DNA of 7,208 nt from Planctomycetota bacterium (GTDB lineage: Bacteria > Planctomycetota > Planctomycetia > Pirellulales > Pirellulaceae), in assembly GCA_023430365.1 (NCBI GenBank), contig JAEZAS010000063.1, positions 1-7,208 on the forward strand. The letters are read 5' to 3'. The notes beneath the pieces were generated by a model, which ran no database searches, was not told where the DNA came from, and saw only the letters and a program-made list of their open reading frames with translations. Position 1 is the first letter of the stretch. Every line of letters starts with the position of its first letter. Positions 1-4,978 of this stretch are shown here, in pieces. The position numbers were made by a program, and so were the translations under genes.

Positions 1-153
1 CTGCGCCGCATTCGCCGGCGCTGGATCGTCGAACGCACGATCAGCTGGCTGCAAGCCTTCCGCCGCCTGATCACAAGGCACGAGTTCTACGCGTTCCTCT
101 ATCACAGCTTCGCCAAACTCGCTTGTATCATGATCGTCCTCCGACGGTTCTGA
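1..153 (+). CDS. IS5-like family transposase, C-terminal fragment (5' end outside window)
   Basis: Frame 1 is open from the first base to a TGA at 151-153 and encodes the last 50 residues of a transposase. It contains R-W-I-V-E-R-T-I-S-W-L (residues 7-17 of the visible part), followed by FRRL, then a hydrophobic helix with FAKLACIMIVLRR near the end. In IS5-type DDE transposases the glutamate of R-x3-E (here E11) is the third catalytic residue, and a hydrophobic helix ending in LRR commonly closes the protein. The enzyme would catalyse cut-and-paste movement of the element. The ending looks natural, so this end of the gene appears intact. The start and the two catalytic aspartates lie outside the window, so activity cannot be judged. 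It converges with the DUF1559 gene, with 8 bp between the stops. Confidence 0.82.
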   Translation: MRRIRRRWIVERTISWLQAFRRLITRHEFYAFLYHSFAKLACIMIVLRRF

Positions 154-161
154 AACCGGTT
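1..161 (+). mobile_element. Right end of an IS5-like insertion sequence; exact boundary uncertain
   Basis: The element must end between the transposase stop (153) and the neighbouring gene. The 8 bp 154-161 form a perfect palindrome (AACCGGTT). They are followed by CTAG at 162-165, which matches the YTAR target favoured by the IS5 subgroup. CGGTTCT also occurs twice (145-151 and 157-163). I infer that the terminus lies at about 161 and that CTAG is one copy of the target duplication. The left end is not visible, so neither the inverted repeat nor the duplication can be confirmed. Confidence 0.4.
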
Positions 162-1130
162 CTAGTAGTCGCCGATCACATTGCCATCCTGGCGGTCAGC
201 CAGGGCGGTGAGGATGGCGAAATCGATGGTTTGCGGAACCAGGCGAACGGAGCCGTCGACGTTGAGCGCCATCACGCCGGCTGGGTGAGCCGAGAACAGC
301 GGGATGTTCACTTCGTAGGGCTGGGTGTTCCCCGCCGAGCCGAAGCCGCCTTTAATCGGGTAGCGAATCGTCGTCACATTCTGCGTCCAACTCCGTGAGC
401 CGGCGCCGCAGCTCCAAGCACCGCCCATGTGCCCAGAGGCCCGGCGATCGACCTTCGTGCCATTCGCGTCACGCTGAAAATCGCTTTGTTCGCTGGCGAG
501 CATCGTGTTGCTCGTGCCGTCGGTGACGCTGTGAAACCCGACCGGGAACTCGCTGGTCTGAATCACGCCGTTGTAGACCGTGCGTCCATAGGTTTCGACG
601 TTGGTAGCCGTCGAGACCGTGGTGGTCGTTCCGCCCAGGTAGTAGGAGCCTTCGATACCGACGTAGTGCGGAGTTTGAACGTCGACGGTCGTTCCCAGCT
701 TCTTCGTCTTCGGCAACGGCGACGACGGGCACCACAATCCGGGCACGCGCAGCGTGTGGATCAGGTCGACGTTGGGAGAGTCCGGCGCGTCCTGCAACGT
801 CCAGTCACCGCTGAACACGGCACGATCGTACGCCGGCCCTTGCTCCATGAAGGGCAGGAGGCGGAAGAACCACGACACGCCGCGCTGCCGCGTGGAACCG
901 CTGCCCGTCTGGGGAACTCCGTTGTACGGCAGGATGTTGAACGTGTCGTGATACATGTGCGCGGCCAGCCCCATCTGCTTGAAGTGATTGGAGCATTGCG
1001 ACCGCCGAGCCGCTTCGCGCGCGGCCTGAACGGCTGGCAGCAGCAATGCCACCAACACGCCGATGATGGCGATGACGACCAGGAGTTCCACGAGGGTGAA
1101 ACCCCGTTTGCGAGAACCGAACCATCTCAT
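162..1130 (-). CDS. DUF1559 domain protein, type II/IV pseudopilin-like, H-X9-DG ending (322 aa)
   Basis: This protein begins with a short basic leader followed by G10-FTLVE, the prepilin peptidase cleavage and N-methylation motif. A hydrophobic helix to about residue 33 and an AAREAARRSQCSN segment follow, all standard for planctomycete DUF1559 proteins. The middle carries DGTSNT, and the end has H282-x9-D292-G293 and a terminal DGNVIGDY. It is probably anchored in the inner membrane with its globular domain outside; the role of the family is not established. ATG at 1130 is chosen because GGGGAGAG (1136-1143) lies 5 nt upstream. A TTG at 1145 would add five residues but overlaps that SD sequence. 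Length is normal for the family. The gene is last of four on this strand, and no terminator fits downstream because the IS abuts the stop. Confidence 0.93.
   Translation of the reverse strand: MRWFGSRKRGFTLVELLVVIAIIGVLVALLLPAVQAAREAARRSQCSNHFKQMGLAAHMYHDTFNILPYNGVPQTGSGSTRQRGVSWFFRLLPFMEQGPAYDRAVFSGDWTLQDAPDSPNVDLIHTLRVPGLWCPSSPLPKTKKLGTTVDVQTPHYVGIEGSYYLGGTTTTVSTATNVETYGRTVYNGVIQTSEFPVGFHSVTDGTSNTMLASEQSDFQRDANGTKVDRRASGHMGGAWSCGAGSRSWTQNVTTIRYPIKGGFGSAGNTQPYEVNIPLFSAHPAGVMALNVDGSVRLVPQTIDFAILTALADRQDGNVIGDY
987..1103 (-). repeat. Conserved DUF1559 N-terminal coding repeat, copy 1 (partner 3180-3296)
   Basis: These 117 bp and 3180-3296 encode the same 39 residues (G-FTLVE through QCSN). 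By hand alignment they match at about 96 of 117 positions, every difference being synonymous. This reflects strong protein-level constraint between old paralogues rather than recent duplication. It is a possible tract for recombination between the two genes, which lie in the same orientation. Confidence 0.8.
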
Positions 1131-1135
1131 AACCA

Positions 1136-1248
1136 CTCTCCCCAATACCTATGAAAATAAACACGAAAGGCGCCTGCTCGTTCCAAACGACAGGACGCGG
1201 GCAGCCAAGCGCCGGACCTGTTCTCACAGGCCGCACACTTGGGGAGAG
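1136..1248 (-). promoter_or_regulatory. Structured leader whose closing helix sequesters the SD sequence of the DUF1559 gene
   Basis: In the minus-strand RNA, CUCUCCCCAA (1248-1239) is perfectly complementary over 10 nt to UUGGGGAGAG (1145-1136), which contains the SD of the gene starting at 1130. The 93 nt between the arms hold two nested hairpins. One spans 1232-1215: a 7-bp stem with one G-U pair and a GAGA (GNRA) tetraloop. The other spans 1198-1170. The layout is a closing helix around a multibranch core, as in cis-regulatory leaders that control translation. The pairing is read directly from the sequence; a regulatory role is inference. I do not recognise a known riboswitch class. Confidence 0.45.
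1170..1198 (-). terminator. Candidate imperfect terminator or attenuator between lipoprotein and DUF1559 genes
   Basis: On the minus strand the stem is built from GCG, CCUG and CGUU-type blocks: 12 bp in total with two single-base bulges and a short loop around 1184-1186. It is followed by a U-rich but interrupted tract (about 1167-1151). It sits about 105 nt after the lipoprotein stop at 1303 and 40 nt before the DUF1559 start. It could end or attenuate transcription between the two genes, or simply be one arm of the larger leader structure. Confidence 0.35.
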
Positions 1249-1302
1249 GATTGAGCGATTCGATGTCGCAGCCCGGCAGTGAGCGGCGACAGGCAAGGCG
1301 GG

Positions 1303-1716
1303 CTACTTCTTCGTCAACGCAAAGTCGACCGTGTTGTCGCCGGGCGCGACGGTTGCCGACAACGTCGAGCGGACGTTGTATTTGGGCGGGAGAGGTTCGA
1401 CAAACGGTGGCGCCGAGTCAGGATTTTCCGGCGCTTGATACTGTGTTGTGATGCTGACCGTGTGGTCGCCGACCTGAGCGCCCTTGACCCCGGGCATATA
1501 GATCAGCTCATACCGCCCCGTACTATCGGTGACCGCTTCGGAGGGACGCCCTTTGGTAGGTGAGAACACCACGTAGGCGTTCGGATACGGTTCGCCCTCA
1601 AGCGTGACAACGCCGCTCACCTTGCCAAGATCAGGCAGATCAGGACCAGAGCAACTGGCGGCCAAGAGCGAAAGTGCCGCGAGCGAAAGAACGAAAAACC
1701 GAGGTGCCGTGTGCAA
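1303..1716 (-). CDS. Small secreted lipoprotein, carboxypeptidase regulatory-like fold (137 aa)
   Basis: A lipoprotein signal peptide occupies residues 1-21 (basic start, hydrophobic core, L-L-A-A-S) and is followed by lipid-attachment C22. The mature part starts V33-S-G-V-V-T-L-E-G-E-P, contains D-S-T-G-R-Y-E-L, and ends with PPKYN, STL and DFALTKK. This is the planctomycete lipoprotein family with a transthyretin/carboxypeptidase regulatory-like beta-sandwich. Its partners and biochemical role are unknown; I infer an envelope role with DUF1559 proteins. The start is TTG at 1716: no ATG fits, and a strong GGGAGG (1724-1729) lies 7 nt upstream. The product shares the PPKYN..STL...PG...DF.LT.K ending with the lipoprotein at 1923-2360, so the two are paralogues, though divergent elsewhere. 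Confidence 0.88.
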   Translation of the reverse strand: MHTAPRFFVLSLAALSLLAASCSGPDLPDLGKVSGVVTLEGEPYPNAYVVFSPTKGRPSEAVTDSTGRYELIYMPGVKGAQVGDHTVSITTQYQAPENPDSAPPFVEPLPPKYNVRSTLSATVAPGDNTVDFALTKK

Positions 1717-1723
1717 AGATAGT

Positions 1724-1760
1724 CCTCCCGAGGGCCCATGCTGGGGAATCGTTCGGGAGA
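1724..1760 (-). promoter_or_regulatory. SD-sequestering hairpin in front of the TTG-started lipoprotein gene
   Basis: In the minus-strand RNA, CUCCCGA (1759-1753) pairs perfectly with UCGGGAG (1731-1725), which carries most of the SD of the gene starting at 1716. A U-G wobble (1760-1724) can extend it to 8 bp. The 21-nt loop contains a small nested hairpin, CCCA-GCA-UGGG (1745-1735). The complementarity is visible in the sequence; translational control is inferred. Confidence 0.4.
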
Positions 1761-1779
1761 GACAAACGAGTCACTGGGA

Positions 1780-1814
1780 CCAATCATGCACGATTGGATG
1801 CATTGTCTCAATGC
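1780..1814. repeat. Two adjacent short inverted repeats upstream of the lipoprotein gene
   Basis: CCAATC-ATGCAC-GATTGG (1780-1797) and GCATTG-TCT-CAATGC (1800-1814) are perfect 6-bp-arm inverted repeats separated by two bases. They lie 64-98 bp upstream of the TTG start at 1716. They could be hairpins in the intercistronic RNA or paired operator half-sites. They overlap the promoter candidate at 1783-1811. Confidence 0.45.
1783..1811 (-). promoter_or_regulatory. Candidate sigma70-like promoter for the 1716/1130 gene pair
   Basis: On the minus strand TTGAGA (1811-1806, five of six matches to the -35 consensus) is followed after exactly 17 bp by CATGAT (1788-1783, four of six matches to -10). 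The 206-bp gap after the previous gene makes a separate transcription start reasonable. Planctomycete promoter consensus is not well defined, so this is a weak prediction. Confidence 0.25.
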
Positions 1815-1904
1815 CTAGGTTGGGGGGGCGGTCGTTCACCGCTCTCCCTCATGAGATATTGGACCATGGGCTCCAGACGAGGCAGCTGATGACTTCGGCT
1901 GCGG

Positions 1905-1916
1905 CGAGATATCTCG
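1905..1916. repeat. Perfect 12-bp palindrome just after the lipoprotein stop
   Basis: CGAGATATCTCG is a perfect palindrome 7 bp beyond the TGA of the minus-strand lipoprotein gene (1923-1925). It has no loop and no following T-run, so it is a poor terminator. A protein-binding site is possible but unsupported. Confidence 0.4.
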
Positions 1917-1922
1917 AAGGAG

Positions 1923-2360
1923 TCACTTCGATGTCAATGTAAAGTCGTGCTTCGGTTCCCCCGGAGTCACCGAGACCTTCAGGGTCGAGTCCGTGTTGTA
2001 CTTGGGGGGAATGGCCTCCACGGTCTGTTCGGTCGTAAAGCCAGGGTCGAGCGAGGGAATCTGTTTTCCCGTCTTCTTCGGCCAACTGATTTGGACTCGG
2101 TACGAACCCGGCGCCGGTCCTCGCTCGGCGGGAATCTCGTAGCGACCATTTTCGATGGCCGCCGATACGCCCGCGCCAGCCGATCCATCGGCCGGGTAGA
2201 ACGCGATGCTTCCTGGTCCCACCGGCTGACCATCGAGAGTCACGTCTCCCTGAATCGCCAGACTGTCCGATCCCCCGCAACCCACGAGCGCCGCCAGACC
2301 CGACAGCGCCAATCCCCAGGCGAAGCCGCGCAGAGCCAACACTTCGACGAACATCCGCAT
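1923..2360 (-). CDS. Small secreted lipoprotein, carboxypeptidase regulatory-like fold (145 aa)
   Basis: The N-terminus has a hydrophobic stretch (about residues 13-26) and a good lipobox L25-V-G-C28 followed by GGSDS, so it is a lipid-anchored envelope protein. The mature domain starts I-Q-G-D-V-T-L-D-G-Q-P-V and continues with G-S-I-A-F-Y-P and N-G-R-Y-E-I. It ends with IPPKYN, STL and HDFTLTSK. This is the usual planctomycete small lipoprotein with a carboxypeptidase regulatory-like sandwich, located directly after a DUF1559 gene. ATG at 2360 is preferred over a TTG at 2396 because GGAGAGGG sits just upstream; ATG at 2354 is a possible alternative. The 66-nt gap to the upstream DUF1559 stop suggests co-transcription. 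The function is not known beyond the fold. Confidence 0.88.
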   Translation of the reverse strand: MRMFVEVLALRGFAWGLALSGLAALVGCGGSDSLAIQGDVTLDGQPVGPGSIAFYPADGSAGAGVSAAIENGRYEIPAERGPAPGSYRVQISWPKKTGKQIPSLDPGFTTEQTVEAIPPKYNTDSTLKVSVTPGEPKHDFTLTSK

Positions 2361-2400
2361 CGTCCCTCTCCAGGAAAGAAACGTTTCGTTCAGCAAACCG

Positions 2401-2421
2401 CCAGCATCACGGACACGCTGG
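2401..2421 (-). other. Intercistronic hairpin between DUF1559 and lipoprotein genes
   Basis: The minus-strand RNA can form a 7-bp stem (CCAGCGU with AUGCUGG, one G-U pair) and a 7-nt loop, 5 nt after the DUF1559 stop. No U-run follows, so it is more likely a processing or stability element than a terminator. UCCAG at its 5' edge could alternatively pair with CUGGA in the SD region of the next gene (5 bp, weak). Confidence 0.35.
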
Positions 2422-2426
2422 ACCTC

Positions 2427-3329
2427 CTAGAAATCGCCGATCGTGTTGCCATCGTTGCGGCGATGGAGATTCTGATACAGGAAGTTGTTGGTGTTCGGCG
2501 ACGAGGCACAACTGGTCGTGAAACCGATGTGGCTGGGGATGTTCTGCGAGATGAACCGTACCGAGCCATCGGCCAGCGCGAACTGAGATCCGGCCGGGTG
2601 CAAACTGCTCCAGGCATGTCGGTTGCAGTTCGGATCGCTCCCCGGATTCGGGCAGGGAGTGTTCATCGGGATGTCCCCGCGGCCGACGATGATTGCGTCG
2701 GTCTTCCCGACCACCCGGCCGATCCAGACACCACCGGCGGCGTTATGCTTCATGTCGCGCTCGCCGAACATGATCGTATTGCTCGTGCCGTCGGTGATGG
2801 AGGCGAAATTGACGACCGTTTCCGTGATTGCGCCGTTATTGCTTGTGTACAAGCTGACGGCCTGATGGTTGTACAAGTAGTTCGACTTGGCGTAGTTGCT
2901 CGCGTAGGCGTTTAGAGCGCCGCCGTTGGAGTCCGAGGGACACAGGAGAGTTTTGACCTTGGTCTGGGTGTAAGTATTGACCGTCGGAATATCACCCAGG
3001 AAATTGCCCGGATTCAACATATCATACAGCGGTTGTTGCTCATAAAACGGCATGAGCCGGACCAGTCCTCCCCAGTCGCCCCGGGCGTGGGCGGGGGCCT
3101 GTAGGTAGTAGTATTGCGCCGGAAAATATCCATACACATCGTGATGATTGTGCATGGCGATTGCCAGCTGCTTGAGATTGTTGGAGCACTGGCTCCGCCG
3201 GGCCGCTTCGCGAGCCGCTTGCACGGCCGGTAGAAGCAGTGCCACCAGCACGCCGATGATGGCGATGACAACCAGCAATTCTACGAGTGTGAAGCCAGAC
3301 CGGCCGCCCGACAGATAAGAGCGTCGCAT
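2427..3329 (-). CDS. DUF1559 domain protein, type II/IV pseudopilin-like, H-X9-DG ending (300 aa)
   Basis: The leader MRRSYLSGGRS ends at G12-FTLVE, the prepilin cleavage site, followed by a long hydrophobic helix and the conserved AAREAARRSQCSN segment. The globular part has LLCPSD, DGTSNT with GERD, H244-x9-D254-G255 and a terminal DGNTIGDF, the full set for a planctomycete DUF1559 protein. It is expected to be membrane anchored and exported; no reaction is known. ATG at 3329 is preceded by GAGGAGGAC 4 nt upstream, a strong SD. It is the first gene of the minus-strand cluster, with a long AT-richer leader. Residues 12-50 match the other DUF1559 protein exactly over 39 residues, while the rest differs, as is usual in this large paralogous family. 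Confidence 0.94.
   Translation of the reverse strand: MRRSYLSGGRSGFTLVELLVVIAIIGVLVALLLPAVQAAREAARRSQCSNNLKQLAIAMHNHHDVYGYFPAQYYYLQAPAHARGDWGGLVRLMPFYEQQPLYDMLNPGNFLGDIPTVNTYTQTKVKTLLCPSDSNGGALNAYASNYAKSNYLYNHQAVSLYTSNNGAITETVVNFASITDGTSNTIMFGERDMKHNAAGGVWIGRVVGKTDAIIVGRGDIPMNTPCPNPGSDPNCNRHAWSSLHPAGSQFALADGSVRFISQNIPSHIGFTTSCASSPNTNNFLYQNLHRRNDGNTIGDF
3180..3296 (-). repeat. Conserved DUF1559 N-terminal coding repeat, copy 2 (partner 987-1103)
   Basis: This is the second copy of the tract encoding the prepilin motif and hydrophobic helix. The longest identical run between the two copies surrounds the codons for V-I-A-I-I-G-V (about 3254-3274). Confidence 0.8.
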
Positions 3330-3386
3330 GCGTCCTCCTCGTTGGTAACCACGATCGGAGAAACAGTCGCATATTGGACGAGCGCG

Positions 3387-3415
3387 AATGTATCACGATG
3401 CTCTTGGAAATCCAA
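3387..3415 (-). promoter_or_regulatory. Candidate promoter for the DUF1559/lipoprotein cluster, with overlapping inverted repeat
   Basis: On the minus strand TTGGAT (3415-3410) is followed after 17 bp by TACATT (3392-3387). The -10 is preceded by TG one base upstream, as in extended -10 promoters. The -35 lies inside a 12-bp inverted repeat TTGGA-AA-TCCAA (3404-3415), a possible operator. The predicted transcript would have a leader of about 50 nt before the ATG at 3329. The hexamer matches are only moderate. Confidence 0.3.
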
Positions 3416-3782
3416 ACCTTTTTCTTGCCCAAGTGAGCCGATTCGCGCGAGATTAATCCCATCCAATCACAGACCAATCAATCCCGGCAATTTCTCTCTC
3501 ATATCACGCGTTTTTATTTGAACCACAAGCCGCGTTACGATGCTGGACACAAGGGCCGCAGTCGTCGACGCAGCGAATGATGTCACCCACCTGAGGCCAA
3601 CTCGCGTGAGGCGGCGGCGAGAGGCCGAGTCGGAGGTAGCTAGCGAAGCACGAGCGAGAGCGCAGAGGCAGCAACTTGATCGCTATGACGAGGCATCCCC
3701 TGCAATCGGCACGATCGGACCAGCCGATACGCCAGGGCCGGCTGGAGAGAGGCGCGAGCGATTGGAAGTCGATTCGATCCTG

Positions 3783-3836
3783 ACCTTCCTTGAAAAGGTG
3801 ACCGTGGGAACTAGTCTGACAGTGTGCCTTACTGTC
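3783..3836. other. Tandem hairpins inside the long intergenic region
   Basis: ACCTT-7 nt-AAGGT (3783-3799) and GACAGT-7 nt-ACTGTC (3818-3836) are perfect 5-bp and 6-bp stems with 7-nt loops, separated by 18 nt. No T-run follows on either strand. They may be part of a leader or small RNA; nothing further supports this. Confidence 0.25.
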
Positions 3837-3983
3837 GATGGCGGCCACTTTCCGCGGCGACCAGGGTGCGACCAGAAGCGGGCTCTTCCAGGGCCAACCG
3901 CGTCTCAGTCGCCTCCTGATTCCCATCTCTCGTGAGGCAGGCTGCCCCAACTGGTTTCGACCACGCGCGACAAGATTTCCGTT

Positions 3984-4005
3984 CGCCCTTCGGGGGCGCA
4001 GCGCC
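3984..4005 (+). other. GC-rich hairpin(s) in the methyltransferase leader
   Basis: CGCCC-TTCG-GGG(G)CG at 3984-3998 can form a stem with a C-UUCG-G tetraloop and one bulged G. An overlapping inverted repeat GGCGC-A-GCGCC (3995-4005) is an alternative partner for the same bases. The structure ends 33 nt before the ATG at 4039 and has no U-run, so it is not a terminator. Confidence 0.35.
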
Positions 4006-4038
4006 GTTGGTTCGATCATCCCTAATGAGCTAACGACG

Positions 4039-4881
4039 ATGAATTCAGTGAAAGAACCGGCGACCGAATCGAAATGGCAGTCCGCAGTCGCGAACCTGCG
4101 CTGCGTCGAATGCAACGGGCCGCTGCAGTATCAATCACCGCAAGCATTGAATTGCCCGGTTTGCTCGAGAACGTTTCCGATCGAGCACCAGGTGCTGCAC
4201 ATCGGCGGACAGTATGAGGGCAACAATGCGATTGCCGCCGACTATTACAACAGCTCGCTCTGGCCCAAGTTCCGCTTCTGGGAGTGGGTCGCTCACTTGC
4301 CGCGCGGCGGCGAGCGTCGGGCGCGCAACGAAGTGCTCCGACATCTCCCCAACCTGTCGGGAACGCGACTGCTGGACGTCGCGATGGGGGATGGGCGGAA
4401 CATGCCCCTGATTCCTCGCGACTGCCAGGTTTACGGCGTCGACATTTCGCGCGTGCTGCTCGAGAAGACGCAGCGTGACTATGCCGACCGCGACGTGCAT
4501 TGCATCGTCGGCGAAGCCGAGGCGCTGCCGTTCCCCGATGACACGTTCGACAACCTCTTTAGCCTGGGCGCCCTCAACCACGTGAACGATCCCGGCAAAG
4601 CGCTCAAGGAAATGGCGCGGGTCGTGAAGCCTGGCGGCACGATTGTGGTCGCCGACGAAATGCCCGATCTGCCGAATCGCCAGATCGCTCACAAGCTCGG
4701 CTTGCGCCGCTTGCAGAAGTGGATTCTGTCGAAGGTCTTCTTCCTCGGCCCCATGTCGGATGTGATCCTTGAACACACCGACCTGAAGATCGAGCCGCTC
4801 GTCGAGCAAGCGCTCAGCGACTGGAAGATTCACAAGATCTGGGGCGGCATCGGCTACGTCCTGGTCGGCAAGCCGAAGTAG
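4039..4881 (+). CDS. Class I SAM-dependent methyltransferase with N-terminal zinc ribbon (280 aa)
   Basis: An N-terminal zinc ribbon has C22-x2-C25 and C39-x2-C42. A UbiE/COQ5-like (Methyltransf_11) Rossmann domain follows: motif I LLDVAMGDGRN (111-121), acidic D135 in VYGVDIS for the SAM ribose, the ALPFPDDTFD segment (162-171), and KEMARVVKPGG before strand 5. It should transfer a methyl group from SAM in the cytoplasm. The acceptor cannot be read from the sequence. RlmA-type rRNA methyltransferases also have an N-terminal zinc ribbon, but the spacing here differs, so I do not assign that role. ATG 4039 is chosen because the frame upstream (from 3838) is Arg/Pro-rich and motif-free. The SD is weak. 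It is a single-gene unit, convergent with the dehydrogenase. Confidence 0.85.
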   Translation: MNSVKEPATESKWQSAVANLRCVECNGPLQYQSPQALNCPVCSRTFPIEHQVLHIGGQYEGNNAIAADYYNSSLWPKFRFWEWVAHLPRGGERRARNEVLRHLPNLSGTRLLDVAMGDGRNMPLIPRDCQVYGVDISRVLLEKTQRDYADRDVHCIVGEAEALPFPDDTFDNLFSLGALNHVNDPGKALKEMARVVKPGGTIVVADEMPDLPNRQIAHKLGLRRLQKWILSKVFFLGPMSDVILEHTDLKIEPLVEQALSDWKIHKIWGGIGYVLVGKPK

Positions 4882-4906
4882 GAAACAGCCGCGGCTTGCT
4901 TCGCGC

Positions 4907-4938
4907 AAAGAAAAAGCGGCTCACGCAGGTGAGCCGCT
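4907..4938 (-). terminator. Strong intrinsic terminator for the dehydrogenase gene
   Basis: AGCGGCTCAC-4 nt-GTGAGCCGCT (4915-4938) is a perfect 10-bp stem. Read on the minus strand it is followed by TTTTCTTT, a classic rho-independent layout, 28 bp beyond the stop of the minus-strand gene ending at 4967. For the convergent methyltransferase (stop at 4881) the stem is present but the downstream T-run is missing, so termination in that direction would be weaker. Confidence 0.85.
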
Positions 4939-4958
4939 CGAACGAGCAACACAATAAG

Positions 4959-4978
4959 AAGCTTGTTTAAGCTTGTTT
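4959..4978. repeat. 10-bp tandem duplication straddling the dehydrogenase stop codon
   Basis: AAGCTTGTTT occurs twice head to tail (4959-4968, 4969-4978). The minus-strand TAA stop (4969-4967) spans the junction of the two units. With only one unit the frame would run on to a TGA inside the terminator hairpin, adding 12 codons. So the duplication may have created the present stop. Confidence 0.75.

Larger units (their letters stand above)
3330..4038. other. 709-bp intergenic region between divergent genes, no convincing gene
   Basis: The left 150-200 bp are AT-richer and hold the leader and candidate promoter of the minus-strand DUF1559 unit, plus two direct copies of CCAATCA (3463-3469, 3474-3480). 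Open frames exist on both strands across about 3504-4115. None has an SD, recognisable motifs or coding-like codon choice: rare Arg codons AGA/AGG/CGA are common and third-position bias is weak. Two hairpins (3783-3799, 3818-3836) and one before the methyltransferase (3984-4005) are present. I found no clear promoter for the methyltransferase. Decayed coding sequence or an unrecognised RNA cannot be excluded. Confidence 0.55.

Noticed and set aside
162..1130. Possible truncation of the DUF1559 gene by the IS
   Set aside because: The protein keeps its H-X9-DG motif and the standard DGNVIGDY ending, so the insertion lies beyond the coding sequence.
1947..2915. 322-codon plus-strand open frame across the lipoprotein and DUF1559 genes
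   Set aside because: It is antisense to two motif-bearing genes and has an Arg/Val-rich shadow composition.
3540..3935. 131-codon plus-strand open frame in the long intergenic region
   Set aside because: No SD, no domain or motif, an Arg-rich low-complexity product, weak third-position bias, and an opposing open frame of similar quality.
3838..4038. 67-residue N-terminal extension of the methyltransferase
   Set aside because: The extension is Arg/Pro-rich without motifs and passes through a GC hairpin. The zinc ribbon begins naturally about 20 residues after the ATG at 4039.
3504..4115. 203-codon minus-strand open frame
   Set aside because: It overlaps the start of the well-supported methyltransferase, lacks an SD and motifs, and its product resembles translated non-coding sequence.
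4135..4908. 257-codon minus-strand open frame opposite the methyltransferase
   Set aside because: It is a shadow of the methyltransferase, with no SD or recognised domain.
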